Part shown: positions 33,757 through 42,470 of the stretch, piece by piece
How positions within the stretch are numbered: position 1 is the stretch's first letter
How the letters are laid out: every line of letters starts with the position of its first letter
NCBI RefSeq assembly: GCF_012999535.1
Contig: NZ_JABBWV010000022.1
Coordinates: 1 to 64,000 of the forward strand
Direction: 5' to 3'
DNA length: 64,000 nucleotides
From: Microbispora sp. H11081
GTDB taxonomy: Bacteria > Actinomycetota > Actinomycetes > Streptosporangiales > Streptosporangiaceae
Made by a program: the position numbers and the translations under genes
Notes under the pieces: generated by a model
Databases searched by the model: none
Seen by the model: the letters and a program-made list of their open reading frames with translations, nothing else
Told to the model about the DNA's origin: nothing

Positions 33757-33789
33757 GGCCCCGCACGGCCTTGGAAACCGCGCGGGGCC
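33757..33789. terminator. Stem-loop terminator after sodN
   Basis: GGCCCCGC and GCGGGGCC form an 8-bp stem around a 17-base loop that starts 14 bp after the sodN stop. Confidence 0.65.
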
Positions 33790-33955
33790 AGATCATCCCA
33801 AGGCCCTTACAAACTCCTCATTCGGTTGCACGGAATTTACGTGCAGGTACCTCCAAGGATCGCCACAATCAGCGCGTCCGCCCGGGGCAGCACCGCGCGA
33901 GTGGCGGTAGGTTGCAGTCAGCGGCACTCAGCCGGCTGAAGAGGCGAGGAGGAAC

Positions 33956-34381
33956 GTGACCGAGGAAACCGAGACGCCTGCGGTGGATCTGACCGGGATT
34001 CGCGATGCTGTGAGTGTCCGGCTGCCCGCCGTGAGCGCCTATCTGTCCGTGCTGCGCACGGCCACCGCCGGGCTCGCCGCACGGCTCGACTTCACCCTCG
34101 ACCAGATCGAGGACCTGCGCATCGCCGTCGACGAGGCGTGCGCCATGTTGCTGAGGCACGCTGTGCCCGGAACCGATCTTCTCGCGGAGTTCGAGCTCAC
34201 GGGCCAGGAGATGACCGTCCGTGTCGAGGTCAACACGCTCGGAGTCACCTCGCCCAACCGGGAGGACTTCGCCTGGATGGTGCTGACCGCGCTGGCCGAC
34301 GACGTGGACGCGATCTCCGATCACGCCGACCACCTGGCGATCGTGCTGCGTAAGCGCCGGAGCACGGCGAGGCCGTCGTGA
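33956..34381 (+). CDS. Anti-sigma factor of the RsbW (HATPase) family
   Basis: A 141-residue serine-kinase-type anti-sigma factor. The Bergerat fold is seen in LRIAVDEACAMLLRHAVPG (N box) and in the C-terminal DHADHLAIVLRKRRS. The GTG start has GAGGAGG upstream. The stop overlaps the sigma-factor start, so the two are translationally coupled and the protein very likely binds SigF. No RsbV-type antagonist gene is adjacent, so release from inhibition must involve a gene elsewhere. Confidence 0.88.
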   Translation: MTEETETPAVDLTGIRDAVSVRLPAVSAYLSVLRTATAGLAARLDFTLDQIEDLRIAVDEACAMLLRHAVPGTDLLAEFELTGQEMTVRVEVNTLGVTSPNREDFAWMVLTALADDVDAISDHADHLAIVLRKRRSTARPS

Positions 34382-35181
34382 TGACGGAAAGGACGAGTGC
34401 GATGACCTCCGGCGACTCGGCGGTGCCGGACCGCGTACGCGCCCGCACACTCTTCGCCGAGCTGTCGGAGCTCCCGCCGGACGACCCGAAGCGCCAGCGC
34501 ATCCGCGACGAGCTGGTCGAGCTCCACCTGCCTCTGGTGGAGTACCTGGCCCGCCGCTTCCGCAACCGGGGCGAATGGCTCGACGACCTCACACAGGTCG
34601 CCACCATCGGCCTGATCAAGTCGATCGACCGGTTCGACCTCGCCCGCGGAGTGGAGTTCTCCACGTACGCCACTCCGACCATCGTCGGTGAGATCAAGCG
34701 GCACTTCCGCGACAAGGGCTGGGCGGTCCGCGTGCCGCGCAGGCTCCAGGAGCTGAAGCTGTCGCTCACCAAGGCCATAAGCGAGCTGTCGCAGCGGGAG
34801 AGCAGGGCTCCCACGGTCGCCGAGCTCGCCGTACACCTCGGCATGACCGAGGAGGAGGTCCTGGAGGGCCTGGAGTCGGCCAACGCCTACTCCACCGTGT
34901 CGCTCGACGCGCCCGACTCCGGCGACGACGACGCGCCCGCCGTGTCCGACTCGCTCGGCATCGTGGACGAGTCGCTGGAGGGCGTGGAGTACCGCGAGTC
35001 GCTCAAGCCGCTGCTCGAACGCCTGCCTCCGCGCGAGAAGCGGATCCTGCTGCTGCGGTTCTTCGGCAACATGACGCAGTCGCAGATCGCCACCGAGCTG
35101 GGGATCTCGCAGATGCACGTGTCCCGGCTGCTCGCCCGTACGCTAGCCCAGCTCCGCGAAGGCCTCACCGCCGAGGACTGA
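34381..35181 (+). CDS. sigF: RNA polymerase sigma factor, SigF/SigB family
   Basis: A 266-residue group 3 sigma factor. Regions 1.2-2 (LPLVEYLARRFRNRGEWLDDLTQVATIGLIKSIDRF, split over residues 50-90), region 3 (RRLQELKLSLTKAISELSQR) and region 4 with its helix-turn-helix (NMTQSQIATELGISQMHVSRLL) are complete. A GTG at 34378 and the ATG at 34381 are equally possible starts; both overlap the anti-sigma stop. The family directs stress response or sporulation genes in actinobacteria. Confidence 0.92.
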   Translation: MTERTSAMTSGDSAVPDRVRARTLFAELSELPPDDPKRQRIRDELVELHLPLVEYLARRFRNRGEWLDDLTQVATIGLIKSIDRFDLARGVEFSTYATPTIVGEIKRHFRDKGWAVRVPRRLQELKLSLTKAISELSQRESRAPTVAELAVHLGMTEEEVLEGLESANAYSTVSLDAPDSGDDDAPAVSDSLGIVDESLEGVEYRESLKPLLERLPPREKRILLLRFFGNMTQSQIATELGISQMHVSRLLARTLAQLREGLTAED

Positions 35182-35208
35182 CCGGGAACGCTCCCGAGCC
35201 AGGACGAT

Positions 35209-35222
35209 CGGGCGATCGCCCG
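35209..35222. terminator. Short GC palindrome after sigF
   Basis: CGGGCGATCGCCCG is a perfect 14-bp palindrome 28 bp after the sigF stop. It may form a weak stem; the rest of the gap to 35341 shows only imperfect repeats of GGGCTCAG. Confidence 0.4.
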
Positions 35223-35341
35223 GCAGGACGACCGCGACGCCGCGCTCCCCCCGGCGGCGCCCGGTCACAGAACGCGGGCTCAGAAACGCATGGGCTCAGA
35301 TACGCTTCGGCTTCGGAGCACGGGCTGAGAGACGCACGGGC

Positions 35342-35752
35342 TCAGGATGCGCCGGGGGCGCCGTCCTCGCCCATGAGGGCGTGGGTGGAGGCCGGTGTGA
35401 GCAGCATGACCAGGGCGACCACCGCCGCGGCGACGAGCGGCACTCCGTAGGCGTACTGCGCGGACTGGATGAGGCTGATCGCCACCGGGAGCGCGAATAT
35501 CTGCGTCACCACGGCCGGGCCCCGGCTCCAGCGCAGCACCAGCCACAGGCCCCAGGCCACCCAGAGCAGCGCGACTCCGCCGACCACGCCGAACCCGGCC
35601 ACCGCGATGCTGGTGATCAAGTCGGTGGGCTCGCCGATCACGGTCTCGACGGCGACGTAACCGCCCAGGGCGAGAGCGAGCAGGCCCTCTGCGGCCAGGA
35701 CGGCGGCGGCCACGGTGAGTGTGCCGGGGCGTCCCGCGGAACTGCTGATCAC
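35342..35752 (-). CDS. Small integral membrane protein
   Basis: A 136-residue protein with four predicted membrane helices (around TLTVAAAVLAAEGLLALALGG, DLITSIAVAGFGVVGGVALL, a short helix near VVTQIFALPVAISL and VPLVAAAVVALVMLLT). A GTG at 35752 is chosen. It is divergent from the lipid-kinase gene across 87 bp. This type is common in actinomycetes but has no assigned function. Confidence 0.75.
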   Translation of the reverse strand: MISSSAGRPGTLTVAAAVLAAEGLLALALGGYVAVETVIGEPTDLITSIAVAGFGVVGGVALLWVAWGLWLVLRWSRGPAVVTQIFALPVAISLIQSAQYAYGVPLVAAAVVALVMLLTPASTHALMGEDGAPGAS

Positions 35753-35839
35753 AACGCCCAACCCTACCCGCAGCGGCGCGCGCCCCACTGCGCAGGCGTC
35801 ACCCGGCGCCGGGGGTAAACCGTTCGTTAACCTTCAGGC

Positions 35840-36832
35840 ATGCGGGCACTCCTCCTCGTCAATCCCAAGGCGACCTCGACGCACCGGCGCACCCGGGACG
35901 TGCTGATCCGGGCGCTCGGCGCCGCCGTCGACCTGTCGGTCGAGGAGACCGCCTACCGCGGCCACGCGACCGCGCTCGCGGCCACCGCGCACGCCAAGGG
36001 CTTCGACGCGGTGGCCGTCCTCGGCGGCGACGGGACCATCAACGAGACCGTCAACGGCCTGCTGGACGCCCGTCCCGTGGGCGGCTCGGGCGACCGGCCG
36101 GCCCTCATCGTGATCCCCGGCGGCAGCGCCAACGTCTTCGCCCGGGCCCTCGGGCTGCCCAACAACCCGGTCGAGGCGACCGGGGCCGTCCTGGAGGCGC
36201 TGCGGGAAGGACGCCGCCGCACCATAGGTCTGGGACAGGCGATCTGGCATGACGAGGTTTCAGGCCCGGATCCGGGGGCAGGTGCGCCACCTGACCAGCG
36301 AAGGTCTAGATATTTCACATTTTGTGCTGGGCTGGGGTACGACGCCGAGGTCGTCCGAGCCGTGGAGGGTCTGCGGAGCGCGGGACATCGCGCCCTGCCC
36401 GCCCTCTATGTGAACACGACGGTTCGCCACTTCTTCGTGACGGACCGCCGACGGCCGGCGCTCCGGCTGGACCGTCCCGGCAGGCCACCAGAGAGCGGGA
36501 TCTTCCTGGCGATCGTGTCCAACACGTCGCCGTGGACGTACGCCGGAACACGTCCGATCAACCCGACGCCGTGGGCCGGCTTCGAAACCGGGCTCGACAT
36601 GCTGGGGCTCCGCAAGATGAGCCTGACGGCCATGCTCGGACTCGTCCGGCAGATCATCGGTGAGCACCGGGGGTTACCGCGCGGTAAACACCTCGTACAG
36701 ATCCACGACGAGGCCGAGTTCACCCTCCGTGCGTCCCGTCCGGTCGCCTTCCAGCTCGACGGAGACTACCTGGGAGAACACGAGTGGGTGATCTTCCGCT
36801 CAATCCCGGACGCGTTACAAGTTTTCGCCTGA
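35840..36832 (+). CDS. Diacylglycerol kinase family lipid kinase
   Basis: A 330-residue DagK/YegS-type kinase. The nucleotide-binding motif VLGGDGTINETVNGL lies near residue 62, with the second motif PGGSANVFARALGLP near 96 and the C-terminal FQLDGDYLGE, which carries the Asp-Gly typical of the family. There is no transmembrane segment, so it is probably a peripheral membrane enzyme phosphorylating diacylglycerol or a related lipid. An ATG at 35840 opens the conserved MRALLLVNPKA. Confidence 0.9.
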   Translation: MRALLLVNPKATSTHRRTRDVLIRALGAAVDLSVEETAYRGHATALAATAHAKGFDAVAVLGGDGTINETVNGLLDARPVGGSGDRPALIVIPGGSANVFARALGLPNNPVEATGAVLEALREGRRRTIGLGQAIWHDEVSGPDPGAGAPPDQRRSRYFTFCAGLGYDAEVVRAVEGLRSAGHRALPALYVNTTVRHFFVTDRRRPALRLDRPGRPPESGIFLAIVSNTSPWTYAGTRPINPTPWAGFETGLDMLGLRKMSLTAMLGLVRQIIGEHRGLPRGKHLVQIHDEAEFTLRASRPVAFQLDGDYLGEHEWVIFRSIPDALQVFA

Positions 36833-37113
36833 AGTGTTACATGTAGTCATAGTGTGACGCATCCGACAGCCATGACGGGCAAAACCTTGTCCCAAACCTC
36901 TTGTGTGGTGTTGGTACGGCTGAAAAGCTGAACACGACGTCGGAACGTAGGACCTTTACGGAAGCCACAGCCTCCGTGAAGAGCCCCGGCGATCCCGTGA
37001 ACACACTCGGCCCCTCACCCAGGATCCGAGTCGTCGTTCGCAGTAGCTAGTGAAAGAAATCACAAAGTTGACGAGGAGCCACGGTGGCTCCACTTTACGA
37101 AGGAGTGGAACGC

Positions 37114-37368
37114 ATGGACTGGCGCCACCGCGCTGCCTGCCGTGACGTGGACCCCGAACTGTTCTTCCCGATCGGGAACACTGGTCCGGCGCTCATGCAG
37201 ATCGAAGAGGCCAAGCAGGTATGCGGGCGATGCACGGTCGCCGACTCCTGCCTCAAGTGGGCCCTCGAGTCGGGCCAGGACGCCGGAGTCTGGGGCGGGC
37301 TCAGCGAAGACGAGCGCCGCGCCCTCAAGCGCCGTACGGCGCGCGCCCGCGCCCGCGCCGCCGTCTGA
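37114..37368 (+). CDS. WhiB-family iron-sulfur transcription factor (WblE/WhiB1 type)
   Basis: An 84-residue Wbl protein. Four cysteines ligate the 4Fe-4S cluster (AACRD, then QVCGRCTVADSC), followed by the GVWGGLSEDERRALKRR turn and the basic C-terminus. MDWRHRAACRDVDPELFFPI matches the conserved start of WblE/WhiB1, so the ATG at 37114 (AAGGAG upstream) is preferred over a GTG ten codons earlier. WhiB1/WblE bind SigA region 4 and are usually essential. The 281-bp upstream region is long and may hold several promoters; none was assigned with confidence. Confidence 0.93.
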   Translation: MDWRHRAACRDVDPELFFPIGNTGPALMQIEEAKQVCGRCTVADSCLKWALESGQDAGVWGGLSEDERRALKRRTARARARAAV

Positions 37369-37390
37369 CTCCCCCGTACGCGAACGCCCT

Positions 37391-37418
37391 CGGTGAATGC
37401 CGGCGATGGCATTCACCG
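37391..37418. terminator. Stem-loop terminator after whiB
   Basis: CGGTGAATGCC and GGCATTCACCG form a perfect 11-bp stem with a six-base loop, 22 bp downstream of the stop. Confidence 0.85.
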
Positions 37419-37604
37419 AACCGGGGGACGCCCAGGCCCGGCCGGGACGGCCGCGCAGCCTCCCGCCCATACGGCCTTCCGTCCACCGAGACATCGTGTC
37501 CACTATGGCATCCCCCACATCGGTCCCGCGCGGCGGGTCCCCTGTGACGCGTTCCGCGTCCCCCGTGGATAGGACGCCGACGGGATAGGACGCCGACGCG
37601 GAGA

Positions 37605-39119
37605 TCAGCCGGACTGCACGGGGATGCTGAGGCTGACCTCGGTGCCCCCGCCCTCTCTCCTGTCCACGCCCAACCGGCCCGACAGCTCGCCGACGACCAA
37701 CGTACGGACGATCTGGAGGCCCAGGCTCCCTGTGGCGTCGAGGTCGAAGCCCACGGGCAGCCCCTTGCCGTCGTCGGCCACCACGCACTCCAGCCGGTCG
37801 GCGTCCCTGGTGACCACGATCTGGACGTTCCCCGAGGAGTGGGCGAACCCGTGCTCGACCGCGTTCTGCAGCAACTCGGTCAGCACCATGGCGATGGGGG
37901 TCGCGATCCCCGCGGGCAGCACGCCGAAGCCGCCGATCCGTTTGATCGCCACCTGCGCCAGCGCCACCTCCGCCGTCATCGCTATCACCCGGTCGGCGAT
38001 GTCGTCGAACTCGACCATCTCCTCGGGCATCTGGGCGAGGATCTCGTGGACGATCGCGATCGAGCCGACCCGGCGTACGGCCTCGTTCAGCGCCTCCTGG
38101 CCCTCCGGGTTGTTCAGCCGCCGCGCCTGGAGCCGCAGCAGCGCGGCCACGGTCTGCAGGTTGTTTTTGACCCGGTGGTGAATTTCGCGGATCGTCGCGT
38201 CCTTCGTGAGCAACTCCCGCTCACGCCTGCGCAACTCGGTCACGTCGCGGATCAGCACCAGCGCGCCGATGCGCCCACCCCCGACGATCAGGGGAATCGC
38301 CCGCAACTGCACGACCGTGCCGCCGTTCTCCACCTCGGTCTCCCGGGGGGCCCGCCCGCTCGCGACGATCATCAGGTCCTCGTTGATCGGCTCGTCCGAG
38401 TAGCACAGGTCGGCGGTCGTCTTCCCCAGGTCCGCCCCCACGAGGTCGGCGTGCAGGCCCAGCCTGCGGTAGGCCGACAGCGCGTTGGGTGAGGCGTAGG
38501 TCACCCGCCCCGCCTTGTCCAGGCGGAGCAGGCCGTCGCCCACCCTGGGCGACCTGACCAGGATCGGCTCCTCCTCCGCGAAGGGGAACCTGCCGTCCGC
38601 CACCATCTGCGCCAGGTCGGACGCGCTCTGCAGGTAGGTGAGCTCCAGCCGCGACGGGGTGCGCGCCGACGACAGGTTGGTCGAGCGCTGGATGACCCCG
38701 ATGATCGGGCCGTCCTTGCCGCGCCGGACCGGGATCGTCTCCTCGCGCACCGGCACCCCGCTGGACCAGTCGGGGTCGCCCTCCCGGCAGATGCGGTGCT
38801 CGCTCCAGGCCACGTCGATCAGTGGCCGCTCCCCTGTCGTGACGGACATGCCCACCACGTCGTCGTGGTACACGGTCGGGCCGGTCGTCGGCCGCATCTG
38901 GGCCACCGCCACCCACCTCGTGCCGCTCTGGTCGGGCACCCACAGGATGAGGTCGGCGAAGGACAGGTCGGCGAGCAGTTGCCAGTCCGAGACCAGTGAA
39001 TGGATCCAGTCGACGCCTGCGGGATCGAGCGCGGTGTGGCGCGAGACGAGGTCGCTGAGAGTCGGCACGAGTGCATGATGCGCCGCCGTCCGGGCCGAAA
39101 GCGAATCGACCTTCGCCAC
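37605..39119 (-). CDS. Sensor histidine kinase, PdtaS-like (HisKA_2)
   Basis: A 504-residue soluble kinase. An N-terminal GAF-like domain (about 1-180, histidine kinase N domain) and a PAS domain (about 200-300) precede HisKA_2 with the phospho-acceptor in REIHHRVKNNLQTVAALLRLQ (split from 310), and a HATPase domain with the N box LTELLQNAVEHGF and G box VADDGKGLPVGF. No membrane segment is present. The architecture matches mycobacterial PdtaS, which phosphorylates the RNA-binding antiterminator PdtaR; no response regulator lies nearby. Confidence 0.9.
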   Translation of the reverse strand: MAKVDSLSARTAAHHALVPTLSDLVSRHTALDPAGVDWIHSLVSDWQLLADLSFADLILWVPDQSGTRWVAVAQMRPTTGPTVYHDDVVGMSVTTGERPLIDVAWSEHRICREGDPDWSSGVPVREETIPVRRGKDGPIIGVIQRSTNLSSARTPSRLELTYLQSASDLAQMVADGRFPFAEEEPILVRSPRVGDGLLRLDKAGRVTYASPNALSAYRRLGLHADLVGADLGKTTADLCYSDEPINEDLMIVASGRAPRETEVENGGTVVQLRAIPLIVGGGRIGALVLIRDVTELRRRERELLTKDATIREIHHRVKNNLQTVAALLRLQARRLNNPEGQEALNEAVRRVGSIAIVHEILAQMPEEMVEFDDIADRVIAMTAEVALAQVAIKRIGGFGVLPAGIATPIAMVLTELLQNAVEHGFAHSSGNVQIVVTRDADRLECVVADDGKGLPVGFDLDATGSLGLQIVRTLVVGELSGRLGVDRREGGGTEVSLSIPVQSG

Positions 39120-39657
39120 CTGGCAAGATGCACCTCATGAGAGGGGAGATGTACAGAGCGCGCACGGCCGCCGCCGACCGCGCGGGGACTGTGAGAACAG
39201 TCACGTTGCCGGGCTCTGCCGGCGGCGCCGTTCCCGGCGTTTCCGCGGTGGCCGGCGCGGCGACGCGCCCAGCCCTGGCCTGCGTCGGCGCCCGCCGCGC
39301 CCCGGTGGCCCCTCATGCCCCGGAAATCCCATCTGATCTGCCTGGACGTGCCCTGCGAGGGGCCGACCCCGCTCCCGTACCCGGCCGGGAGGCGACCGGT
39401 CAGGCGGCCCGCGTCGTACGGGTCGCGGCCGGCCCGGACCCGCTCGCACCCGGAGCGGGAACCCCGTGTGCGGACCGGCGGGTCCGCATGGGATGCTTCC
39501 GCCCACCATCGGTGCCTAGGAACCGGTCCTTTCCGCGGTTGACCGCGGGGGCCGATCTGCGGTCCGATGATCTCCCGGTGGCCCGGGGTGCGCTCACCGC
39601 TGTGGCCGAGTTGACGACGTTGCCTGCGGGCGATCTGGCCGAGTTGAGGGTGGACAG
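39120..39657. other. 538-bp region without a confident gene
   Basis: An open frame on the plus strand (ATG 39137, ending at 39661) overlaps the GntR start by GTGA, and its last 25 codons look coding-like, but the remainder is low-complexity Ala/Pro/Arg with no recognisable domain. Two inverted repeats are present: GACTGT-gaga-ACAGTC at 39187-39202 and CCGCGG-ttga-CCGCGG at 39533-39548. Promoters for the divergent kinase and for the GntR gene are expected here. Confidence 0.5.
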
Positions 39658-40386
39658 GTGAGGGAGCACAGCGAGGACTCTCCCCGGGTTCCGAAGTACT
39701 ACGACGTGAAGCGCAGTCTTCTGGAGCTCACCAAGAGCCTGCCCGCGGGCAGCGCGCTCCCGCCCGAGCGCGCCCTGGCCGTGCGGTTCGAGACCTCGAG
39801 GACCACGGTCAGGCAGGCGCTGTCGGAGCTCGTGGTCGAGGGGCGGCTGCTGCGCATCCAGGGCAAGGGCACGTTCGTCGCCCAGCCCAAGGTCGCCCAG
39901 GTGCTCCAGCTCACCTCGTACACGGGTGACCTGCGTACGGTCGGCCTCGAACCGGACACCAAGATATTGGACATCAGCTACATCACGGCCGACGAGCCGC
40001 TCGGGCGGCGGCTCGCCATCAACCCCGGTGGCAGGGTCCTGCGGATCCACCGTCTGCGCCTGGCGAACGGCGAGCCGATGTCGATCGACACCACGCACCT
40101 GTCCGCCCGGCGGTTCCCGCGCCTGCGGCGCGAGCTCGAGGTGCACTCGTCGCTGTACGAGACCCTGCACAACGCCTACAACGTGCGGCTGACCGACGCC
40201 GAGGAGGTCATCGAGACCGTGCTCGCGACGCCGTACGACGCGCAGGTGCTGGGAGTGGACGTCGGCCTGCCCATGCTGCTGCTGACCCGGCACGCCTTCG
40301 ACGCCGACGGCAACCCCGTCGAGTATGCCCAGTCGCTCTACCGAGGCGACCGCTACAAGTTCGTCACCCGCCTCCGCCGCCCCTAA
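39658..40386 (+). CDS. GntR/HutC-family regulator, DasR-like
   Basis: A 242-residue regulator. The winged helix (about 15-80) contains [20 protein letters not shown], and the UTRA effector domain (about 95-240) contains [19 protein letters not shown] and ends [13 protein letters not shown]. The run [19 protein letters not shown] and the effector domain are close in pattern to Streptomyces DasR, the GlcNAc-responsive master regulator. No DasR-type site (TGGTCTAGACCA-like) was seen nearby. A GTG start at 39658 is used. Confidence 0.85.
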   Translation: MREHSEDSPRVPKYYDVKRSLLELTKSLPAGSALPPERALAVRFETSRTTVRQALSELVVEGRLLRIQGKGTFVAQPKVAQVLQLTSYTGDLRTVGLEPDTKILDISYITADEPLGRRLAINPGGRVLRIHRLRLANGEPMSIDTTHLSARRFPRLRRELEVHSSLYETLHNAYNVRLTDAEEVIETVLATPYDAQVLGVDVGLPMLLLTRHAFDADGNPVEYAQSLYRGDRYKFVTRLRRP

Positions 40387-40402
40387 CCCCCCACCCCCAC
40401 CA

Positions 40403-40650
40403 CCCCGCGTGATCTTGTAGTTTGTCGCAGGGCCCGTGCTTGACCTGCGGTCATACCCTTGGTGATCATGCACTAAAAGCGCCTCCACGCGCCCGACCTG
40501 GGCGTACGCAGACCGTGATCTTGCAATTACATGATCACGGAGGACGAAACCCCAGGCCGGCGCGCCATCCGGCGAATCACTGCAAGATCATGGACGGTAT
40601 CCGCGCAGGCCACCGGCAGTACGTGCGACAAACTACAAGATCACGCGGGG
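40403..40650. mobile_element. MITE-like element with 27-bp perfect terminal inverted repeats
   Basis: The arms at 40403-40429 and 40624-40650 are exact reverse complements over 27 bp (left arm begins CCCCGCGTGATCTTGTAG). The 194-bp interior contains an imperfect internal inverted pair, ACCGTGATCTTGCA near 40510 and TGCAAGATCATGGACGGT near 40583, that repeats the GATCTTG core. No ORF of note is inside and no obvious target-site duplication flanks it. The element begins 17 bp after the gntR stop. It may be a miniature transposable element or a large cruciform; a boundary outside the arms cannot be excluded. Confidence 0.7.
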
Positions 40651-40780
40651 AGGGAGGGGGGATGGCGGAGTAGGGGGCGCGGCAGCGGGCATCAGCGGAG
40701 GTGACCGGTGTTCTGCTGAGACTGGAGAGCAATGGTCATCCGTCTGTTCCCGTATGTGACCGACTGGTAGGTTTCACGGT

Positions 40781-42427
40781 ATGGAGTCCCCCAAACACGC
40801 AGGCGACATCGCGGTCGCCGTCTCCCAGGCCTACGGCGTGGACACCATGTTCACGTTGTCCGGCGGACACGTCTTCCCCCTGTACGACGGGGCAGTCCAC
40901 CAGAACATGCGCATCATGGACGTGCGCCACGAGCAGAGCGCCGTGTTCGCGGCCGAGGCGACCGCCCGGCTGACCCGCAAGCCCGGCCTCGCCGTGCTCA
41001 CCGCCGGCCCCGGTGTCACCAACGGCGTCTCGGGGGTCGCCACCGCCCACTTCAACGGCTCGCCGCTCGTCGTGCTCGGCGGGCGCGCCCCGCGTTCGCG
41101 CTGGGGCTCCGGGGCGCTGCAGGAGATGGACCATCCGCCGCTGTTCGCGCCCATCACCAAGCTCGCCTTCACCGGGTCGGGCGCGGACTCCGTCGGGCAG
41201 GACGTCGAGATGGCCTTCAGGACGGCTCTGGCCACGCATCGCGGCCCGGTCTTCCTGGACTTCTACATGGACGACCTGTTCTCCCCGTCGCCCGAGTACG
41301 TCGCCGAGACGCTGACCCCGTCGCCGCTGGAGCCCGACCCCGAAGCCCTCGCCGGCATCGCGCGCCTGCTCGCCGAGGCCGAGCGCCCGGTGCTGGTGCT
41401 CGGCTCCGACGTGTGGATGGAGCGCGCCGAGGAGGCCGCGCGAGACTTCGCCGAGGAGTGGCGGCTGCCCGTCGTGCCGAACGGGCAGGGCCGGGGCATC
41501 CTGCCCGCCGGGCACGACCTGCTGGTCACCCGCGCCCGTGGCGTGGCCTTCGGCCAGGCCGACCTCGTCATCGTGGTCGGCACCCCGCTCGACTTCCGGC
41601 TCGCGTACGGATGGTTCGGCGGCAAGGAGGGCGCGCCTCTCGCCAGGGTCGTCCACATCGCCGACGCGCCCTCGCAGCTCGCCACGCACACCGGCCTGTC
41701 CGGCTCGGCCGCGGGTGACCTGTCGGTCATCTTCTGGGGCCTGTCGGCGGCCTGCGGGTCCGCCGGCGTGAACCCCAAGGCGTACGAGCCGTGGGTGAGC
41801 AGGCTCGGCGAGACCGCGGCGGCGGCGATCGCCGAGGACGCGGCCCTGCTGGAGTCGGACGCCGACCCGATCCACCCGATGCGCGTCTACGGCGAGCTGA
41901 ACAAGGTGCTCGCCGACGACGCGGTGGTCATCGGCGACGGCGGCGACTTCGTCTCCTACGCGGGCAAGTACGTCGAGCCGCGGCGGCCGGGCAACTGGCT
42001 CGACCCCGGCCCGTACGGCTGCCTCGGCACCGGACTCGGCTACTCCATCGCGGCCCGGCTGGCGAGGCCGTCGTCGCAGGTCGTGCTGCTGCTCGGCGAC
42101 GGCGCGGCGGGCTTTTCGCTGATGGACGTCGACACGCTGGTGCGCCACCGTCTGCCGGTCGTCATGATCTGCGGCAACAACGGCATGTGGGGGCTGGAGA
42201 AGCACCCCATGCGGATGCTGTACGGCTACGACGTGGCGGCCGATCTCCAGCCGCAGTGCCGCTACGACGAGGTGGTGACCGCGCTCGGCGGCGGCGGGGA
42301 GCTGGTCACGTCACCGGCGGAGATCGGCCCGGCGCTGCGCCGCGCGTTCGACTCCGGTGTGCCCTACCTGGTGAACATCGCCACCGACCCGGCCGTCGCC
42401 TATCCCCGCAACACGACGGGCGTGTGA
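40781..42427 (+). CDS. Thiamine diphosphate-dependent enzyme, acetolactate synthase-like
   Basis: A 548-residue enzyme with the three-domain ALS/oxalyl-CoA decarboxylase layout. The catalytic glutamate is in DVRHEQSAVFAAEA, the glutamine/glycine motif in LTAGPGVTNG, and the TPP motif runs from GDGAAGFSLMDVDT to CGNNGMWGLEKHPM. Relatives include acetolactate synthase large subunits and 2-hydroxyacyl-CoA lyases. No small regulatory subunit follows, so branched-chain synthesis is not assured. It stands alone with its own terminator. Confidence 0.85.
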   Translation: MESPKHAGDIAVAVSQAYGVDTMFTLSGGHVFPLYDGAVHQNMRIMDVRHEQSAVFAAEATARLTRKPGLAVLTAGPGVTNGVSGVATAHFNGSPLVVLGGRAPRSRWGSGALQEMDHPPLFAPITKLAFTGSGADSVGQDVEMAFRTALATHRGPVFLDFYMDDLFSPSPEYVAETLTPSPLEPDPEALAGIARLLAEAERPVLVLGSDVWMERAEEAARDFAEEWRLPVVPNGQGRGILPAGHDLLVTRARGVAFGQADLVIVVGTPLDFRLAYGWFGGKEGAPLARVVHIADAPSQLATHTGLSGSAAGDLSVIFWGLSAACGSAGVNPKAYEPWVSRLGETAAAAIAEDAALLESDADPIHPMRVYGELNKVLADDAVVIGDGGDFVSYAGKYVEPRRPGNWLDPGPYGCLGTGLGYSIAARLARPSSQVVLLLGDGAAGFSLMDVDTLVRHRLPVVMICGNNGMWGLEKHPMRMLYGYDVAADLQPQCRYDEVVTALGGGGELVTSPAEIGPALRRAFDSGVPYLVNIATDPAVAYPRNTTGV

Positions 42428-42433
42428 CCCACG

Positions 42434-42464
42434 GGAGCCCCGCGCGCGACCGCCGCGGGGCTCC
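42434..42464. terminator. Bidirectional terminator
   Basis: GGAGCCCCGCG and CGCGGGGCTCC form a perfect 11-bp stem with a nine-base loop between the convergent TPP-enzyme and kinase genes. Confidence 0.85.
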
Positions 42465-42470
42465 GTCGCC

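Noticed and set aside
37569-37600. 16-bp tandem duplication (GATAGGACGCCGACGG-like) between whiB and the histidine kinase gene
   Set aside because: Only two copies in a non-coding gap beyond the kinase stop; no functional reading was found.
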